Of a stretch of DNA of 64,000 nucleotides, positions 17,120 to 27,400 are shown piece by piece. The position numbers and the translations under genes were made by a program. The first letter of the stretch is position 1, and each line of letters starts with the position of its first letter. The stretch is taken from positions 62,001-126,000 of the forward strand of contig JAFBIR010000005.1 in assembly GCA_021531385.1 (NCBI GenBank), given 5' to 3'. A model generated the notes under the pieces. That model was not told the DNA's origin, did not search any database, and worked only from the letters and a program-made list of their open reading frames with translations. Origin of the DNA: Parabacteroides distasonis (GTDB taxonomy: Bacteria; Bacteroidota; Bacteroidia; Bacteroidales; Tannerellaceae).

Positions 17120-20014
17120 ATGATGAGAAAAGGTAAGTTTTTGGTGGTTGGTCTGGCTTTCCTTTTAGGGATAGGAGCAGCGTATGGTGCAGGCATGACG
17201 GATGTGAAAAGCCGGGTGTTACCTGCGGTGTATAAATCGAAAACAGGGCTGACGCAGAAGGTGGAGATCTCGGTGAAACATGAGGGGAATCCTACGTCGG
17301 TGACCATTCGATTGGGAGAACAGAGTCAGAAGGCTCGGTTGCAGCCGGGCGATAATACCTTCTATGTGGAGGTGCCGGCGGTGGAAAGCACGCAGGCGTT
17401 GCCTTTGACGCTGACTGCCGGCAAGGAGCAGCAACAGGCGACAGTGCAGGTGGCTCCGGTGCGTCATTGGCAGGTGAATTTCGTGCAGCACACGCATACC
17501 GATATCGGCTATACCCGCTCGCAGATGGAGATCTTGCAGGAGCAGCTGCGTTACATTGACTATGCGTTGGACTATTGTGACTTGACGGATGACTATCCAG
17601 AGGCGGCTCAGTTCCGTTGGACCTGCGAGACAGCTTGGGCGGTCAGCGAGTATTTGAAATGCCGTCCAGCGACGCAGATCGAGCGCCTGAAGAAGCGGGT
17701 GAAAGAGGGACGCATCGAGTTGGCGACTATGTATCTCAACTTCGATGAGCTGCCCGATGAGCAAACCCTCGCCGCTTCGTTGGCTCCGTTGAAACAGTTC
17801 CGTGACTTAGGCATGCGTGCCGAGTTGGCCATGCAAAACGACGTGAACGGTATCGGCTGGTGTTTCAGTGAGTTCTTTGCCGATGCCGGCGTGAAGTATG
17901 TCAACATGGGTACGCATGGCCACCGCGCCTTGATCTGCTTCGACCAGCCGACCCTCTTCTGGTGGCAATCGCCCTCTGGCAAGAAGGTGTTGACCTATCG
18001 GGCAGAACATTACCACTATGGCAATTTCCTGGGCATTGAGAAGGATGATTTCGAGAGCTTCGAGCAGAAGGTGCTTAACTACCTCGGCGAGTTAGAGGCG
18101 AAACGCTATCCCTATGACATCTGCGCCTTGCAGCACTCTGGCTACCTGACCGACAATGCGCCTCCTTCGACCAAGAGCTGCGAGATGGTACGTCGTTGGA
18201 ACGAAAAGTATGCCTGGCCAAAGTTGCGCTCAGCGGTAGCGACTGAGTTTTTCAAGACGGTGGAGCAGGAGTATGCCGATAAGATCCAGACGATCCGTGG
18301 CGCATGGCCCGATTGGTGGACTGATGGCTTTGGATCTGGTGCCCGTGAGGCGGCGGTTTCCCGTGTGACACATTCGGATATTATCGCCAATCAAGCGGGT
18401 CTGACCTTTGCGCAGATGTTGGGTGCTCAACTACCAGCTTCTACACAAGCGCAGATCAATAAGGCGAACAATGCCCTGCTCTTCTACGACGAGCATACCT
18501 TCGGCTACAGTGAGAGCGTGCGCGACGCTTACGGCCTGGAGACATGGGAGCAACGCTCCTTGAAGCAATCCTATGCGTGGGAAGCCTATCGGCATGTCGG
18601 TTTGTTGGGGGAGACAACGATGGGTCTGTTGCAAACCTTCACGCCAAAGGCTGAGTGCCCTTCGATCGTGGTTTATAATACGTTGAACTGGACATATAGC
18701 GGTTTAGCGAAAGCCTATATCGACCATCAGATCCTGCCAAGAGACAAGGCCTTCGAGATTGTGGATGCGCAGGGCAATCCCGTGCCGGCTCAGCCGGGTG
18801 AGGTACGTTCTGACGGTACCTATTGGAATATCTATGCGAAGGATGTACCTGCTTTGGGTTTCACCCGCTATTATATAAAGGTAAAGGATGCGCCACGCCC
18901 TGAGATTGTCCGTGCCGATAAGTTGGCAGACAAGCATGTGGAAAATGATTGGTACGCGATTGACTTCAACCCCTCGAAGGGGACGATCAAGCAACTCTAC
19001 GATAAAGAGCTGGGCAAGAACTTGCTGAGCGAGCAGCCGGAGTGGGAGATGGGTGAGTTCATCTATGAGATCATTGACAGCCGTCATCCGATGGAGCTTT
19101 ACAAGGCACCGCAGTTCCTGCGCCGTCGCCCGGAGAAGATGCGTTTCGAGCGTTATGAACAGGGGGCTATCTGGGACACCTACCGTTTCCGTGGCGAGAC
19201 CGTAGCTGGTCGTGAGCCGAACAATTTGATGGTGGAGTTCCGGGTCTATAACGTGGAGAAGAAGATTGAGGTGGTCTATCGCTTGCGTAAGAAGGCGGTG
19301 ACTGACCCGGAGGCGGTTTATGTGGCTTTCCCCTACGAGGTAGCACAGGGTAAGATTCATTTGGATGTGCCGGGTGGTACGATCGAGGCTGGTGTAGATC
19401 AGATCAAAGGCTCGTCTAACGATTGGTACACCGTCCAGAACTTTGCGACGGCTCGAAATGGGGAGTCACAAATCGTGATGGGTAGTCAAGAGATCCCTTT
19501 GATGCAGTTTGGTGCGATTAACACCGGTCGTTATGAGGCAGGTGCTGTACCTCAGAGCACGCACATGTATTCCTGGCCGATGAACAACTATTGGGTGACC
19601 AATTTCAACGCCGATCAGATGGGTACGATCCAGTGGAGCTACTTCATCAACTCTTCTGCAGATAACTCCATCGCCTATGCGACCCGTTTCGCTTGGTCGA
19701 ACCGCATCCCCTTCTTGACCCGTGTGTTGCCTGCAGGTCAGGCTTCAGACAAGGTGACGGAGACCTCGGCTTCGCTGTTCCGCATCGTACCGGATAACCT
19801 GTTGTTAGTGAACATGCGCCCAGTGGAGGGGGAGAATGCGGCAATGCTCCAGCTGCGCGAGATCGGTGGCAAAGCCGTGCGCTTCGCTGTGGAACCAGGC
19901 AAGGTCGCTCCAAAGCGGTTGCAGGCTTGCGACGTGGTTGGTTCGCCCATCGGCGACGCTTCTGCCCTCGACTTCAAGCCGTGGGAGAATAAGTTTATCA
20001 AGATCAGTTGGTAG
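17120..20014 (+). CDS. GH38 alpha-mannosidase, secreted
   Basis: Retaining zinc-dependent alpha-mannosidase of 964 residues. A cleavable signal peptide (residues 1-24, ending AAYGA) sends it to the periplasm. The zinc site HTHTDIGYT begins at His124, and the catalytic nucleophile Asp lies in AMQNDVNGIGW (about residue 241). The C-terminal half is the beta-rich GH38 domain. ATGATG begins right after the MFS stop, so either of the first two Met could be used. With GH92 it would complete trimming of alpha-mannosides such as high-mannose N-glycans. Last gene of the operon. Confidence 0.93.
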   Translation: MMRKGKFLVVGLAFLLGIGAAYGAGMTDVKSRVLPAVYKSKTGLTQKVEISVKHEGNPTSVTIRLGEQSQKARLQPGDNTFYVEVPAVESTQALPLTLTAGKEQQQATVQVAPVRHWQVNFVQHTHTDIGYTRSQMEILQEQLRYIDYALDYCDLTDDYPEAAQFRWTCETAWAVSEYLKCRPATQIERLKKRVKEGRIELATMYLNFDELPDEQTLAASLAPLKQFRDLGMRAELAMQNDVNGIGWCFSEFFADAGVKYVNMGTHGHRALICFDQPTLFWWQSPSGKKVLTYRAEHYHYGNFLGIEKDDFESFEQKVLNYLGELEAKRYPYDICALQHSGYLTDNAPPSTKSCEMVRRWNEKYAWPKLRSAVATEFFKTVEQEYADKIQTIRGAWPDWWTDGFGSGAREAAVSRVTHSDIIANQAGLTFAQMLGAQLPASTQAQINKANNALLFYDEHTFGYSESVRDAYGLETWEQRSLKQSYAWEAYRHVGLLGETTMGLLQTFTPKAECPSIVVYNTLNWTYSGLAKAYIDHQILPRDKAFEIVDAQGNPVPAQPGEVRSDGTYWNIYAKDVPALGFTRYYIKVKDAPRPEIVRADKLADKHVENDWYAIDFNPSKGTIKQLYDKELGKNLLSEQPEWEMGEFIYEIIDSRHPMELYKAPQFLRRRPEKMRFERYEQGAIWDTYRFRGETVAGREPNNLMVEFRVYNVEKKIEVVYRLRKKAVTDPEAVYVAFPYEVAQGKIHLDVPGGTIEAGVDQIKGSSNDWYTVQNFATARNGESQIVMGSQEIPLMQFGAINTGRYEAGAVPQSTHMYSWPMNNYWVTNFNADQMGTIQWSYFINSSADNSIAYATRFAWSNRIPFLTRVLPAGQASDKVTETSASLFRIVPDNLLLVNMRPVEGENAAMLQLREIGGKAVRFAVEPGKVAPKRLQACDVVGSPIGDASALDFKPWENKFIKISW

Positions 20015-20071
20015 ATGCTTGCTGAGTAGGAGGCACAGCCTAAATAGATACGAAACCTTTAGGTGATTGGA

Positions 20072-20136
20072 TTAGTTGGCTGTTGCCTCTTCTCAAACGT
20101 ATCTTAGTTGGCTTGTTGCCTCCTCTCAAACGTATC
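20072..20136 (-). repeat. Tandem duplication of the symporter gene 3' end
   Basis: The last 33 bases of the DAACS gene (20104-20136; encoding DTFERRQQAN plus stop) are followed at once by a 32-base copy (20072-20103) differing by one substitution and one deleted A. The copy still ends in CCAACTAA but is out of frame and lies past the stop. Confidence 0.9.
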
Positions 20137-21273
20137 GACAATGAGGGTGAGCGCCCCATCGCCGGTAACGTTGCAGGCGGTACCGAAGCTATCTTGGAGG
20201 GCGAAGATGGTGAGCAAGAGGGCGGTTCCTGCCTCATCAAAACCTAAGATGGCAATGATCAATCCCAAGGAGGCGAGCACGGTGCCACCCGGTACACCCG
20301 GTGCGCCGATGGCGAAGAGCCCCAGCAAGGTAATGAATACGGCCATTGTCGTAGGATCTGGCAGGCAGCCATAAAGCACTTGCGAGACGGTCATCACGAA
20401 GAAGGTCTCTGTCAAGATCGAGCCGCAGAGGTGGATGTTGGCAAAAAGAGGTATGGTGACGTCAATAACCTCTTTGCGCAACAGGGAACTGCGACCTGCG
20501 CACTTCAAGGCCGTTCCCAAGGTGGCAGCGGAGGACATGGTGCCTAAGGCCGTCAGATAAGCGGGTCCATAGTTGCGTAATACCTGCCAGCCGTTCTTGC
20601 GAGCATAGAAGGAGGCAAGGCCATACAAGAGCATCAACCAGAGGTAATGGCAGAGAATGACCACCACCAAGACGGACAGGAAGATAGGCAATTGTCTTGT
20701 CAGTGCTCCCTCATAACTCAGCACACAGAAGTTGGCCGCAATGAAAAGGGGGAGGAGTGGCATTAGGATGCGCTCCACGAGGCTCAAGATCATCTGTTGG
20801 AAGGTATCCAGCAATTGCTCCATCTGCTCAGAGCGAACCCAAGCTGTGGAAAGACCGACAAAGATGGCGAGCACCAAGGCTGACATGACACTCATCACCG
20901 GTGGAATCTCGATATTGAACAGCATAGCAGGTGCCTCTCTCAATCCCTCTGTGGCGGTCTCGATGTGGAGCGAGGGGATGAGTTGATAGCCGACAATCGC
21001 ACCGAATGAGGCGGCACCAACCGATGAGAGATAGGCGATGGCGAAGGCGAAAAGCAACATCTTGGAGGCATTGCTCTTGAGCCGTGCAATGGAGGGGGCT
21101 ACGAAGCCTAAGATAATCAAGGGGACAAGGAAGAAGATGACTTGGCCAGAGAGTTGCTTCACGACCATGATGGCTTTGAGCAGTGGCTCATTGACAACAA
21201 GGCCGACCAAAAGACCAATGATAACCGCAAGAAGCAGCCGTACGATAGTGTTAGAGAAGATTTTCTTCAACAT
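20104..21273 (-). CDS. Dicarboxylate/amino-acid:cation symporter (DAACS family)
   Basis: Inner-membrane symporter of 389 residues with eight or so hydrophobic helices and re-entrant loops. GTMSSAATLGTAL corresponds to the serine-rich hairpin loop, GAPGVPGG to the second hairpin, and QDSFGTACNVTGDGA to the substrate/Na+ site in the last helix, where NVxGD is strictly kept. The usual Asp-Arg-Thr before it reads D-S-F-G-T here, so the substrate may not be glutamate or a C4-dicarboxylate. TATATTTG at 21312-21319 is a good -7 box upstream. The gene converges on GH38 with about 90 bases between, and its last 33 bases are duplicated just past the stop. Confidence 0.88.
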   Translation of the reverse strand: MLKKIFSNTIVRLLLAVIIGLLVGLVVNEPLLKAIMVVKQLSGQVIFFLVPLIILGFVAPSIARLKSNASKMLLFAFAIAYLSSVGAASFGAIVGYQLIPSLHIETATEGLREAPAMLFNIEIPPVMSVMSALVLAIFVGLSTAWVRSEQMEQLLDTFQQMILSLVERILMPLLPLFIAANFCVLSYEGALTRQLPIFLSVLVVVILCHYLWLMLLYGLASFYARKNGWQVLRNYGPAYLTALGTMSSAATLGTALKCAGRSSLLRKEVIDVTIPLFANIHLCGSILTETFFVMTVSQVLYGCLPDPTTMAVFITLLGLFAIGAPGVPGGTVLASLGLIIAILGFDEAGTALLLTIFALQDSFGTACNVTGDGALTLIVDTFERRQQAN

Positions 21274-21311
21274 GATGTTATAAATTTGGATTTATACCGT
21301 TTCTTGAGCGG

Positions 21312-21338
21312 CAAATATAAAGATATTATTTACTTTTG
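21312..21338. promoter_or_regulatory. Divergent -7 boxes for the symporter and SGNH genes
   Basis: TATATTTG on the minus strand (21312-21319) faces the symporter; TACTTTTG on the plus strand (21331-21338) faces the SGNH esterase. Both match TAnnTTTG exactly. Neither has a clear -33 TTTG. Confidence 0.5.
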
Positions 21339-21391
21339 TGGAGTTATAATCATTTTTTATTTTACGAATCTTGGAATCTAATCAGAAACAA

Positions 21392-22066
21392 ATGAAAAAG
21401 ATGAAGACTTTAGGGATGATGGTCGTTGGGTTGCTCGCCGTCTCCTCGCTATCCGCCCAAACCGAGAAGGGTGATTGGGCACAGTTCGGACGTTACGCAG
21501 AGGCGAATAAGCAGGTGCAAATTCCCGCTAACGTCGTGTTCATGGGCAACTCAATCACCGATGGTTGGTGGCCGGCAGATTCGACCTTTTTTATTCAGCA
21601 TAATTTCGTGGATCGAGGTATCAGCGGACAGACCACTTCGGAGATGTTAGTTCGTTTCCGTCAGGATGTAATTGATTTGCACCCGAAGACAGTCGTAATA
21701 TTGGCTGGCATTAATGATATTGCACATAACAATGGTGTGATCTCCTTAGAGCATGTGTTTGGTAACTTGGTTTCTATGGCAGAGTTAGCGAAAGTGAATG
21801 GCATTCGGGTGATTTTCTGCTCCGTCTTGCCGGCTTACGATTTTCCGTGGCGTCGGGGGTTGGAACCTGCAGATAAGGTGATCCGTTTGAACGAGATGAT
21901 CAAGGACTATGCGGACAAGCAGGGTTTGACCTATGTGGATTATCACTCGGCCATGAAGGATGCACGCAACGGCTTGCCTGAGAACCTCTCGAAGGATGGT
22001 GTTCACCCTACTTTAGAGGGCTATAAGATTATGGAAAAGCTGGTGTTGGAGGCGATCAGTCAATAA
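21392..22066 (+). CDS. SGNH/GDSL-family esterase, secreted
   Basis: Exported hydrolase of 224 residues. The start at 21392 (MKKMKTLGMMVVGLLAV) gives a signal peptide ending at LSAQ. The four SGNH blocks are present: GNSITDGW (Ser54), GISGQTT, AGINDI (Asn) and DGVHPT (Asp and His, about residue 205). The arrangement resembles PAF-acetylhydrolase-like and carbohydrate acetylesterase members. The likely reaction is removal of O-acetyl groups from sugars, but the substrate cannot be read from sequence. Single gene with its own promoter box, ended by a bidirectional hairpin terminator shared with tRNA-Lys. Confidence 0.9.
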   Translation: MKKMKTLGMMVVGLLAVSSLSAQTEKGDWAQFGRYAEANKQVQIPANVVFMGNSITDGWWPADSTFFIQHNFVDRGISGQTTSEMLVRFRQDVIDLHPKTVVILAGINDIAHNNGVISLEHVFGNLVSMAELAKVNGIRVIFCSVLPAYDFPWRRGLEPADKVIRLNEMIKDYADKQGLTYVDYHSAMKDARNGLPENLSKDGVHPTLEGYKIMEKLVLEAISQ

Positions 22067-22102
22067 TAATCGCAATGTGATGATAATTAAAACATAGCAT
22101 AA

Positions 22103-22135
22103 GAAAAAAGGTCTTCATCATGAAGACCTTTTTTT
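22103..22135. terminator. Bidirectional terminator between the SGNH gene and tRNA-Lys
   Basis: AGGTCTTCA (22109-22117) and TGAAGACCT (22121-22129) form a perfect nine-base stem with a three-base loop, with A-rich sequence before and a T-run after, so it works in both directions. Confidence 0.9.
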
Positions 22136-22137
22136 GG

Positions 22138-22210
22138 TGATTCGCTTGGGGCTCGAACCCAAGACCCCAACATTAAAAGTGTTGTGCTCTACCTGCTGAG
22201 CTAGCGAATC
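22138..22210 (-). tRNA. tRNA-Lys (UUU anticodon)
   Basis: 73-base cloverleaf: acceptor GATTCGC/GCGAATC, D-stem GCTC with GGTAGAGC, anticodon loop CTTTTAA giving UUU, T-loop GGTTCGAGCC, discriminator A. CCA is not encoded. Confidence 0.95.
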
Positions 22211-22241
22211 ATCCTGTGGACATAGCTTTTCTATGCGGGTG

Positions 22242-22272
22242 CAAAGATAGGTATCTTTTTCTGGGAGACAAT
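22242..22272 (-). promoter_or_regulatory. tRNA-Lys promoter
   Basis: TATCTTTG (22242-22249) with ATTG (22269-22272) 19 bases further upstream on the minus strand. The transcription start falls about 30 bases before the tRNA. Confidence 0.65.
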
Positions 22273-22303
22273 AAAATGGTTGTTAATTTTCATGAATGTA
22301 AAG

Positions 22304-23206
22304 CTATTCAAGGCTGTAACGGCGGGGAGAGCAACCTACGGCAGCCTTGAAGAATTTGCCGAAGAAGGAGGCATTGGAGAAATGCAGGCGGTCGCTCACC
22401 TGTTGAACCGTGTATTTCTTGCTTTTCAACAGGGCTTTAGCCTCTAAGATCACGTAATCTTTGATCCAGTCGCCCGCATAGCGCCCACTGGTTTCACGAA
22501 TCACTTGTGAGAGGTATTTGGGGGTGAGGCAGAGCTTATCGGCATAGAACTGGATGCTGCGCTCCGTCAGGTAATGCTCTTGCACCAATGCCAAGAAGCG
22601 GTCGAGCAGCTGCTTCTGTCTATTTTGAATATTTTGGGAGGATTCTTTAGTCATGTTGTTGCTGAGCCACTGGGAGCCGTTGGCCGAGAGCACCTGCATG
22701 TAGCCTCGGAGGGCCTCCCTCACGAAGCCATAGTTGGGATCTTCTACCTTCTTGCGCATCTGCTGGTAGATGAGCAGTGTCTCGTCCATCTCCTCGGAGG
22801 TGAGAGAGACGACCGCATGGTTCATCAGGTATTTTCGAAACTCGATGACAGAGCTGGCATTGAGATCAATGAAATAGTCGTTGCTGGTGAAGGCGATGAG
22901 CGCGATACTCAGGTTGGGGGTGTAGCCGATACATTCGCCAATGGAGCCTTGCGTGATGGTCATCACATGGCCGGGTGTCAGCTCATATTCCTTCAGATTG
23001 ACTCGGAAACGCATGGTGCCTTCCACACAAAAGAGCAGCGTGGTGAAGTTGATTTTGAAGGGGAAAAAGGCTACATGGTTAGACTGAGCCTGCTCGGGAC
23101 CAGAAAGCGTGTCGAGCAGTAGGAACTCATCCTCGTAAATCAGGGAATTACGGGTGGGTGGCAGCATAGCCAGATCCAGACTCTTAAATACGGAATGTTC
23201 GCGCAT
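22304..23206 (-). CDS. AraC-family regulator divergent from an RND efflux operon
   Basis: Transcription factor of 300 residues. The N-terminal half is an effector-type domain (TMRFRVNLKEYELTPGHVM looks cupin-like). The C-terminal 100 residues are an AraC double helix-turn-helix (IQFYADKLCLTPKYLSQVIR; VQQVSDRLHFSNASFFGKFF). It is divergent from the efflux adaptor gene, about 200 bases apart, which suggests control of drug efflux. Its -7 box TACCTTTG (23249-23256) overlaps the palindrome TTTGTCGACAAA, a possible autoregulatory site. The effector is unknown. Confidence 0.88.
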   Translation of the reverse strand: MREHSVFKSLDLAMLPPTRNSLIYEDEFLLLDTLSGPEQAQSNHVAFFPFKINFTTLLFCVEGTMRFRVNLKEYELTPGHVMTITQGSIGECIGYTPNLSIALIAFTSNDYFIDLNASSVIEFRKYLMNHAVVSLTSEEMDETLLIYQQMRKKVEDPNYGFVREALRGYMQVLSANGSQWLSNNMTKESSQNIQNRQKQLLDRFLALVQEHYLTERSIQFYADKLCLTPKYLSQVIRETSGRYAGDWIKDYVILEAKALLKSKKYTVQQVSDRLHFSNASFFGKFFKAAVGCSPRRYSLE

Positions 23207-23240
23207 ATCTTGTTGTTCTTATTGATTGATGCAATGCTTC

Positions 23241-23256
23241 TTTGTCGACAAAGGTA
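23241..23256 (-). promoter_or_regulatory. AraC gene -7 box overlapping palindrome TTTGTCGACAAA
   Basis: TACCTTTG on the minus strand (23249-23256) is an exact -7 match. It shares its last four bases with a perfect 12-base palindrome (23241-23252), a likely binding site for a dimeric regulator. Confidence 0.55.
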
Positions 23257-23402
23257 CGTTTTAGATCGGAAAAATCTCTTCCTTTTGCTTAAAAAGGAGT
23301 ATAATCCGACTTTTAGAATGTTTTTATGGCGTGAAAGAGTATATGGAGTAAGCGAAAAAGCCTGTTCTTTGCATCCGAATTCAATAAAGTATTATCAGAA
23401 AA

Positions 23403-24461
23403 ATGAAAGATTTAGTATCTATTTCGGTTTTCGCGTTCCTTTTGCTTTGCGGATGTACCAAACAGCAGCAACCCACATTTACGCACAGTGTAGTGCTGAC
23501 GCAACCCGTTCAAAGAGGTCTGGAAAACGAAAAATCATTCTCAGGTATTGTGGAAGAGGCGCACGAGATCAGCCTCGGGTTCAAGACTCCTGGCCAGATC
23601 AAACGGATCTTGGTGAAGGAGGGTGATCATGTCCGCCAAGGGCAGTTGATCGCTACCCTCGATGAGGTGGATTATCAATTAGGGGTGGATCAGTTGCAGA
23701 TCCAGTATGATCAGTTAGATAGTGAGATGAAGCGCTTGGAGAAGCTCCATCAGAACCATAGCTTGTCAGACAACGATTATGTCAAGGCGGTAGCCGGATT
23801 GAAACAGGTCGGGGTGCAACTGCAGACCTACCGGAATAAGTTGGAATATACGCAACTGAAAGCGCCTGTCAGTGGCTATGTGCAGAGCGTGAACTTCGAG
23901 CCTGCCGAGATGGTGGATGCGGGTACGCCGATTATCAACCTGCTTGACGTGCATCGGATGGAGGTGAGCGTGAATCTCCCGGCTAATCTTTATATGATCA
24001 AGGATCGCATTAAGCAGATTGTTTGTCGCTCGCCGTTCGAGCCGGGTAAGGAGATCCCGATGAAGTTGATCAGTATCGCTCCGAAGGCGGATGGCGTGCA
24101 GCTCTATAAGATGCGTTTGACCTTCGAGAACGAGGGTGACGTGCGCCTAACGGCGGGCCAGAACATTGAGGTGAACCTGCGCGTCGCTGGCACGGATAGC
24201 CAAAACGAGGTGACTTTGACACCCCATGCCATCTTCCAAGAGCAGGAAAAGGCCTATGTATGGGTGCTGGGCGATGACTCGGCGGTGCATAAGCGGGCGG
24301 TCACGGTGGCTGGTCTTGACGAGAAGGGCAATGCCATCATCACGAACGGATTGACGGGCAACGAGCAGGTGGTGCGTGCCGGTGTGAACGCCCTGCAAGA
24401 CAACGAGCAGGTGCGTGTGGTTGAAGAGCAGGTAAAGACCAACATAGGAGGATTGCTCTGA
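23403..24461 (+). CDS. RND efflux periplasmic adaptor lipoprotein (HlyD/MFP family)
   Basis: Membrane-fusion protein of 352 residues linking the inner-membrane pump to the TolC channel. A signal ending in LCGC with Cys18 marks it as a lipoprotein. Order: barrel-sandwich hybrid N-half (LGFKTPGQIKRILVKEGDHV), alpha-hairpin (about residues 85-130), second lipoyl half (LKAPVSGYVQSV), then beta-barrel and membrane-proximal domains. The stop overlaps the pump gene start by one base (TGATG), with AGGAGG just upstream, so the two are translated together. Confidence 0.92.
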   Translation: MKDLVSISVFAFLLLCGCTKQQQPTFTHSVVLTQPVQRGLENEKSFSGIVEEAHEISLGFKTPGQIKRILVKEGDHVRQGQLIATLDEVDYQLGVDQLQIQYDQLDSEMKRLEKLHQNHSLSDNDYVKAVAGLKQVGVQLQTYRNKLEYTQLKAPVSGYVQSVNFEPAEMVDAGTPIINLLDVHRMEVSVNLPANLYMIKDRIKQIVCRSPFEPGKEIPMKLISIAPKADGVQLYKMRLTFENEGDVRLTAGQNIEVNLRVAGTDSQNEVTLTPHAIFQEQEKAYVWVLGDDSAVHKRAVTVAGLDEKGNAIITNGLTGNEQVVRAGVNALQDNEQVRVVEEQVKTNIGGLL

Positions 24462-27400
24462 TGAAGATCACGGAGTTTTTTGTCAAACGACCCACCCTGT
24501 TCTGGTCGTTGATGGTAGGCATCCTGCTGGCGGGTATTTTCGCTTTCACCCGGATGCCCAAGCTGGAGGATCCGGCGGTGGCCGTAAAGCAGGCCATGGT
24601 GATGGTGCCCTATATGGGTGCTTCGGCACATGAGGTAGAGCTGAAGGTGGCGCAGGTGATGGAGGACGAGTTGCGTACCTTGCCCGATGTGCGTAAGATT
24701 ACGACGGAATGCCACGACGGAATGGCGCAGTTCACCGTGGAGTTTAACATGAGCGTACCCAATGCGGAGGTGGAGCAGCACTTTGACCAGCTGCGCCGCA
24801 AGACGCACGATGTAGAGTCGAAGTTGCCGCAAGGTTGCTACTCACCCATTGTGGTGGATGACATGATGGATGTCTATGGCATCTTCTATGCCTTCACAGG
24901 CGATGGCTATACCTATCCAGAATTATATAAGTATGCCAAGATGATCCGCCGAGAGTTACTGGCGGTGAAGGGTGTGAAACGAGTCAACCTCGTGGGTAAT
25001 CGTGACGAGGTGATCAATATTACCCTTTCGAAGGAGAAGATCGCTCGCAACGGCGTGATCCCTACGCAGATCATGATGGCTTTGCAGAATGCGGGCAAGA
25101 CGGTCAATGCCGGTGCCTACGAGACTGGGGGTGACAAGATACAGCTGCGGGTGAACGAGGCGATCGAGGATGAGCGGGACATTGAGAACTTGATGTTTAG
25201 CACCTTCGATGGCAAGCAGTTGCGCATTGGCGATATTGCCACCGTGGAGCGTACCTATGCGGAGCCACAGACGTATGGCTTCTTCGTGAATGGCAAACCA
25301 GCTATTGCGATCTGCTTGGCGATGCAGGCCGATGCGATCGTGCCCGACATAGGCGAGTTGGTCGATGCGAAGTTGGCAGAGACGATGCAACGGGTGCCTG
25401 CGGGTATGGAGACCGAGAAGATCTTCTTCCAGCCCGATAAGGTGACGACTGCGATCAACTCCTTTATGGTGAACTTGGTGGAGTCTGTCTTGATCGTGAT
25501 CATCGCCTTAATTTTCACGATGGGCTTCCGCAGTGGATTGATCATTGGTTTTGGTTTGATATTGACCATTTCTGTCTCATTCCCAATCCTTTTGACTTTG
25601 GGTACGACCCTGCAACGTATCTCCTTGGGTGCTTTCATCATCGCCATGGGTATGCTGGTGGATAATGCGATCGTGATCATGGATGGTATCTTGGTGGATA
25701 AGCGCCGGGGTATGACCCCCGATGTCTATCTCTACCGCATCGGGCGCAACACCGCTATGCCCTTGTTGGGTGCTACGATCATCGCCGCAGCCACCTTCCT
25801 GGCCATCTATCTCTCGCCGGGTTCGACAGGTGAGTATGCGGGCGATCTCTTCTTGGTGATCTGTGTCAGTCTGCTTGCCAGCTGGGTGTTAGCCTTGGTG
25901 CAAGTGCCGATGTGCGCCAAGCAGATGTTCGCTAAGGATGCGATCATCAACAAGGAGGCTACCCCTGAGGGACAGCTAATGAACTCCCCGGTGCATCGGT
26001 TCGTGCGAGGAAGTATTTCCTTTTTGATTGGTTATAAGAAGACTACGATCACCTTGGCTTTTGTGGTGCTTTTCACCTGTTTCTTTGGCATGACGAAGGT
26101 GAAGAACCTCTTCTTCCCCGATTTTGATTACAGCCAGTTTATCGTGGAATATTGGTTGCCCTCACAATCCAGCCCTGACCGGGTGAAGCATGACCTGTTG
26201 GAAATGAGCGACTGGTTGCAAGAGAATCCGGAGGTGACCCGGGTGGCGGCCAGCATGGGTAGTGCGCCGGCACACTATTGCTTGGTGCGTCCGATGACGG
26301 CAGGTGGTAACTGCTATGGCGAGTTGATGGTGGATTGCAAAGACTATAAGACGGTGGTGGAGCAGATCCCGGCCATCCGTGACACCCTGCGTACCCGCTA
26401 TCCCGATGCCTATATCCGCATTCGTAAATACAACTTCTCCATCACGACGACTCACACAGTAGAGGCCCAGTTTGCCGGTCCCGATCCAGCGGTCTTGCGC
26501 GATTTGGCCAGTCAAGCCGAGGAGGTGATGCGTCGTTGTCCTTACGTAGATCCCTATTCGGTGCAGAACAACTGGAAGCCGAAGGGTAAGACCCTTGTGG
26601 CTGATTACGTACGGCAAGATGCATTGCGTTCGGGTATCGAGCGGAGTGACGTGGGTAACGCTTTGATGGCCGCCACAGATGGTATGACTGTCGGTGTGAT
26701 CAATGATCAAGATCGGTCGGTGATGATCAATCTCATGGTACGTAATGCCGATGGTACTAAGATTCAAGATCTGCGTGAGATTCCCGTCTGGAGCACGATG
26801 AATATGCACGTCACCAATGAGGACCTGCAGAGCGTGATGCGTGGCACCAAGGGGGCGGAACAGATTCAAGATGACATCTACAAAAGTGTACCTTTGGGCA
26901 ACGTGACAAGTGACGTGCGCCTCTCGTGGGACGAGGAGATGGTGATCCGTGTCAACGGGCAGCGCACCATCGAGGCGGAGTGTGATCCGAATCCCTATTT
27001 AGAGGAGGCTACACCCGCCAAGGTGTTGGCTTCCATTCAGGAGGAGATCGAGCAGATCCCTCTGCCTACTGGCTATTCACTGAAATGGGTGGGAGAGATT
27101 GATACGCAAGAAGAGGCCAATGAGAATCTGCTGGGTTTCCTGCCACTTACCTTCTTCATCATTCTCTTGATCCTCTTGTTGCTGTTCAACAACTGGAAGA
27201 AAGTATTGCTGATCTTGGTTTGCTTCCCCTTCGTCTTCTGTGGCATCACCCCCTCGCTGTTAGGTTTCGGCCAGCCCTTTACCTTCATGGCCATTATCGG
27301 TATGATGGGCTTGATCGGTATGATGGTGAAGAACGCCATTGTCTTGATGGACGAGATAGGTCGTTTGCAAGAGGAGGAGCACAAAGCACCCTATGTGGCT

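Noticed and set aside
26162-26869. 235-codon minus-strand frame opposite the RND pump
   Set aside because: His-rich antisense reading inside a well-conserved pump gene.
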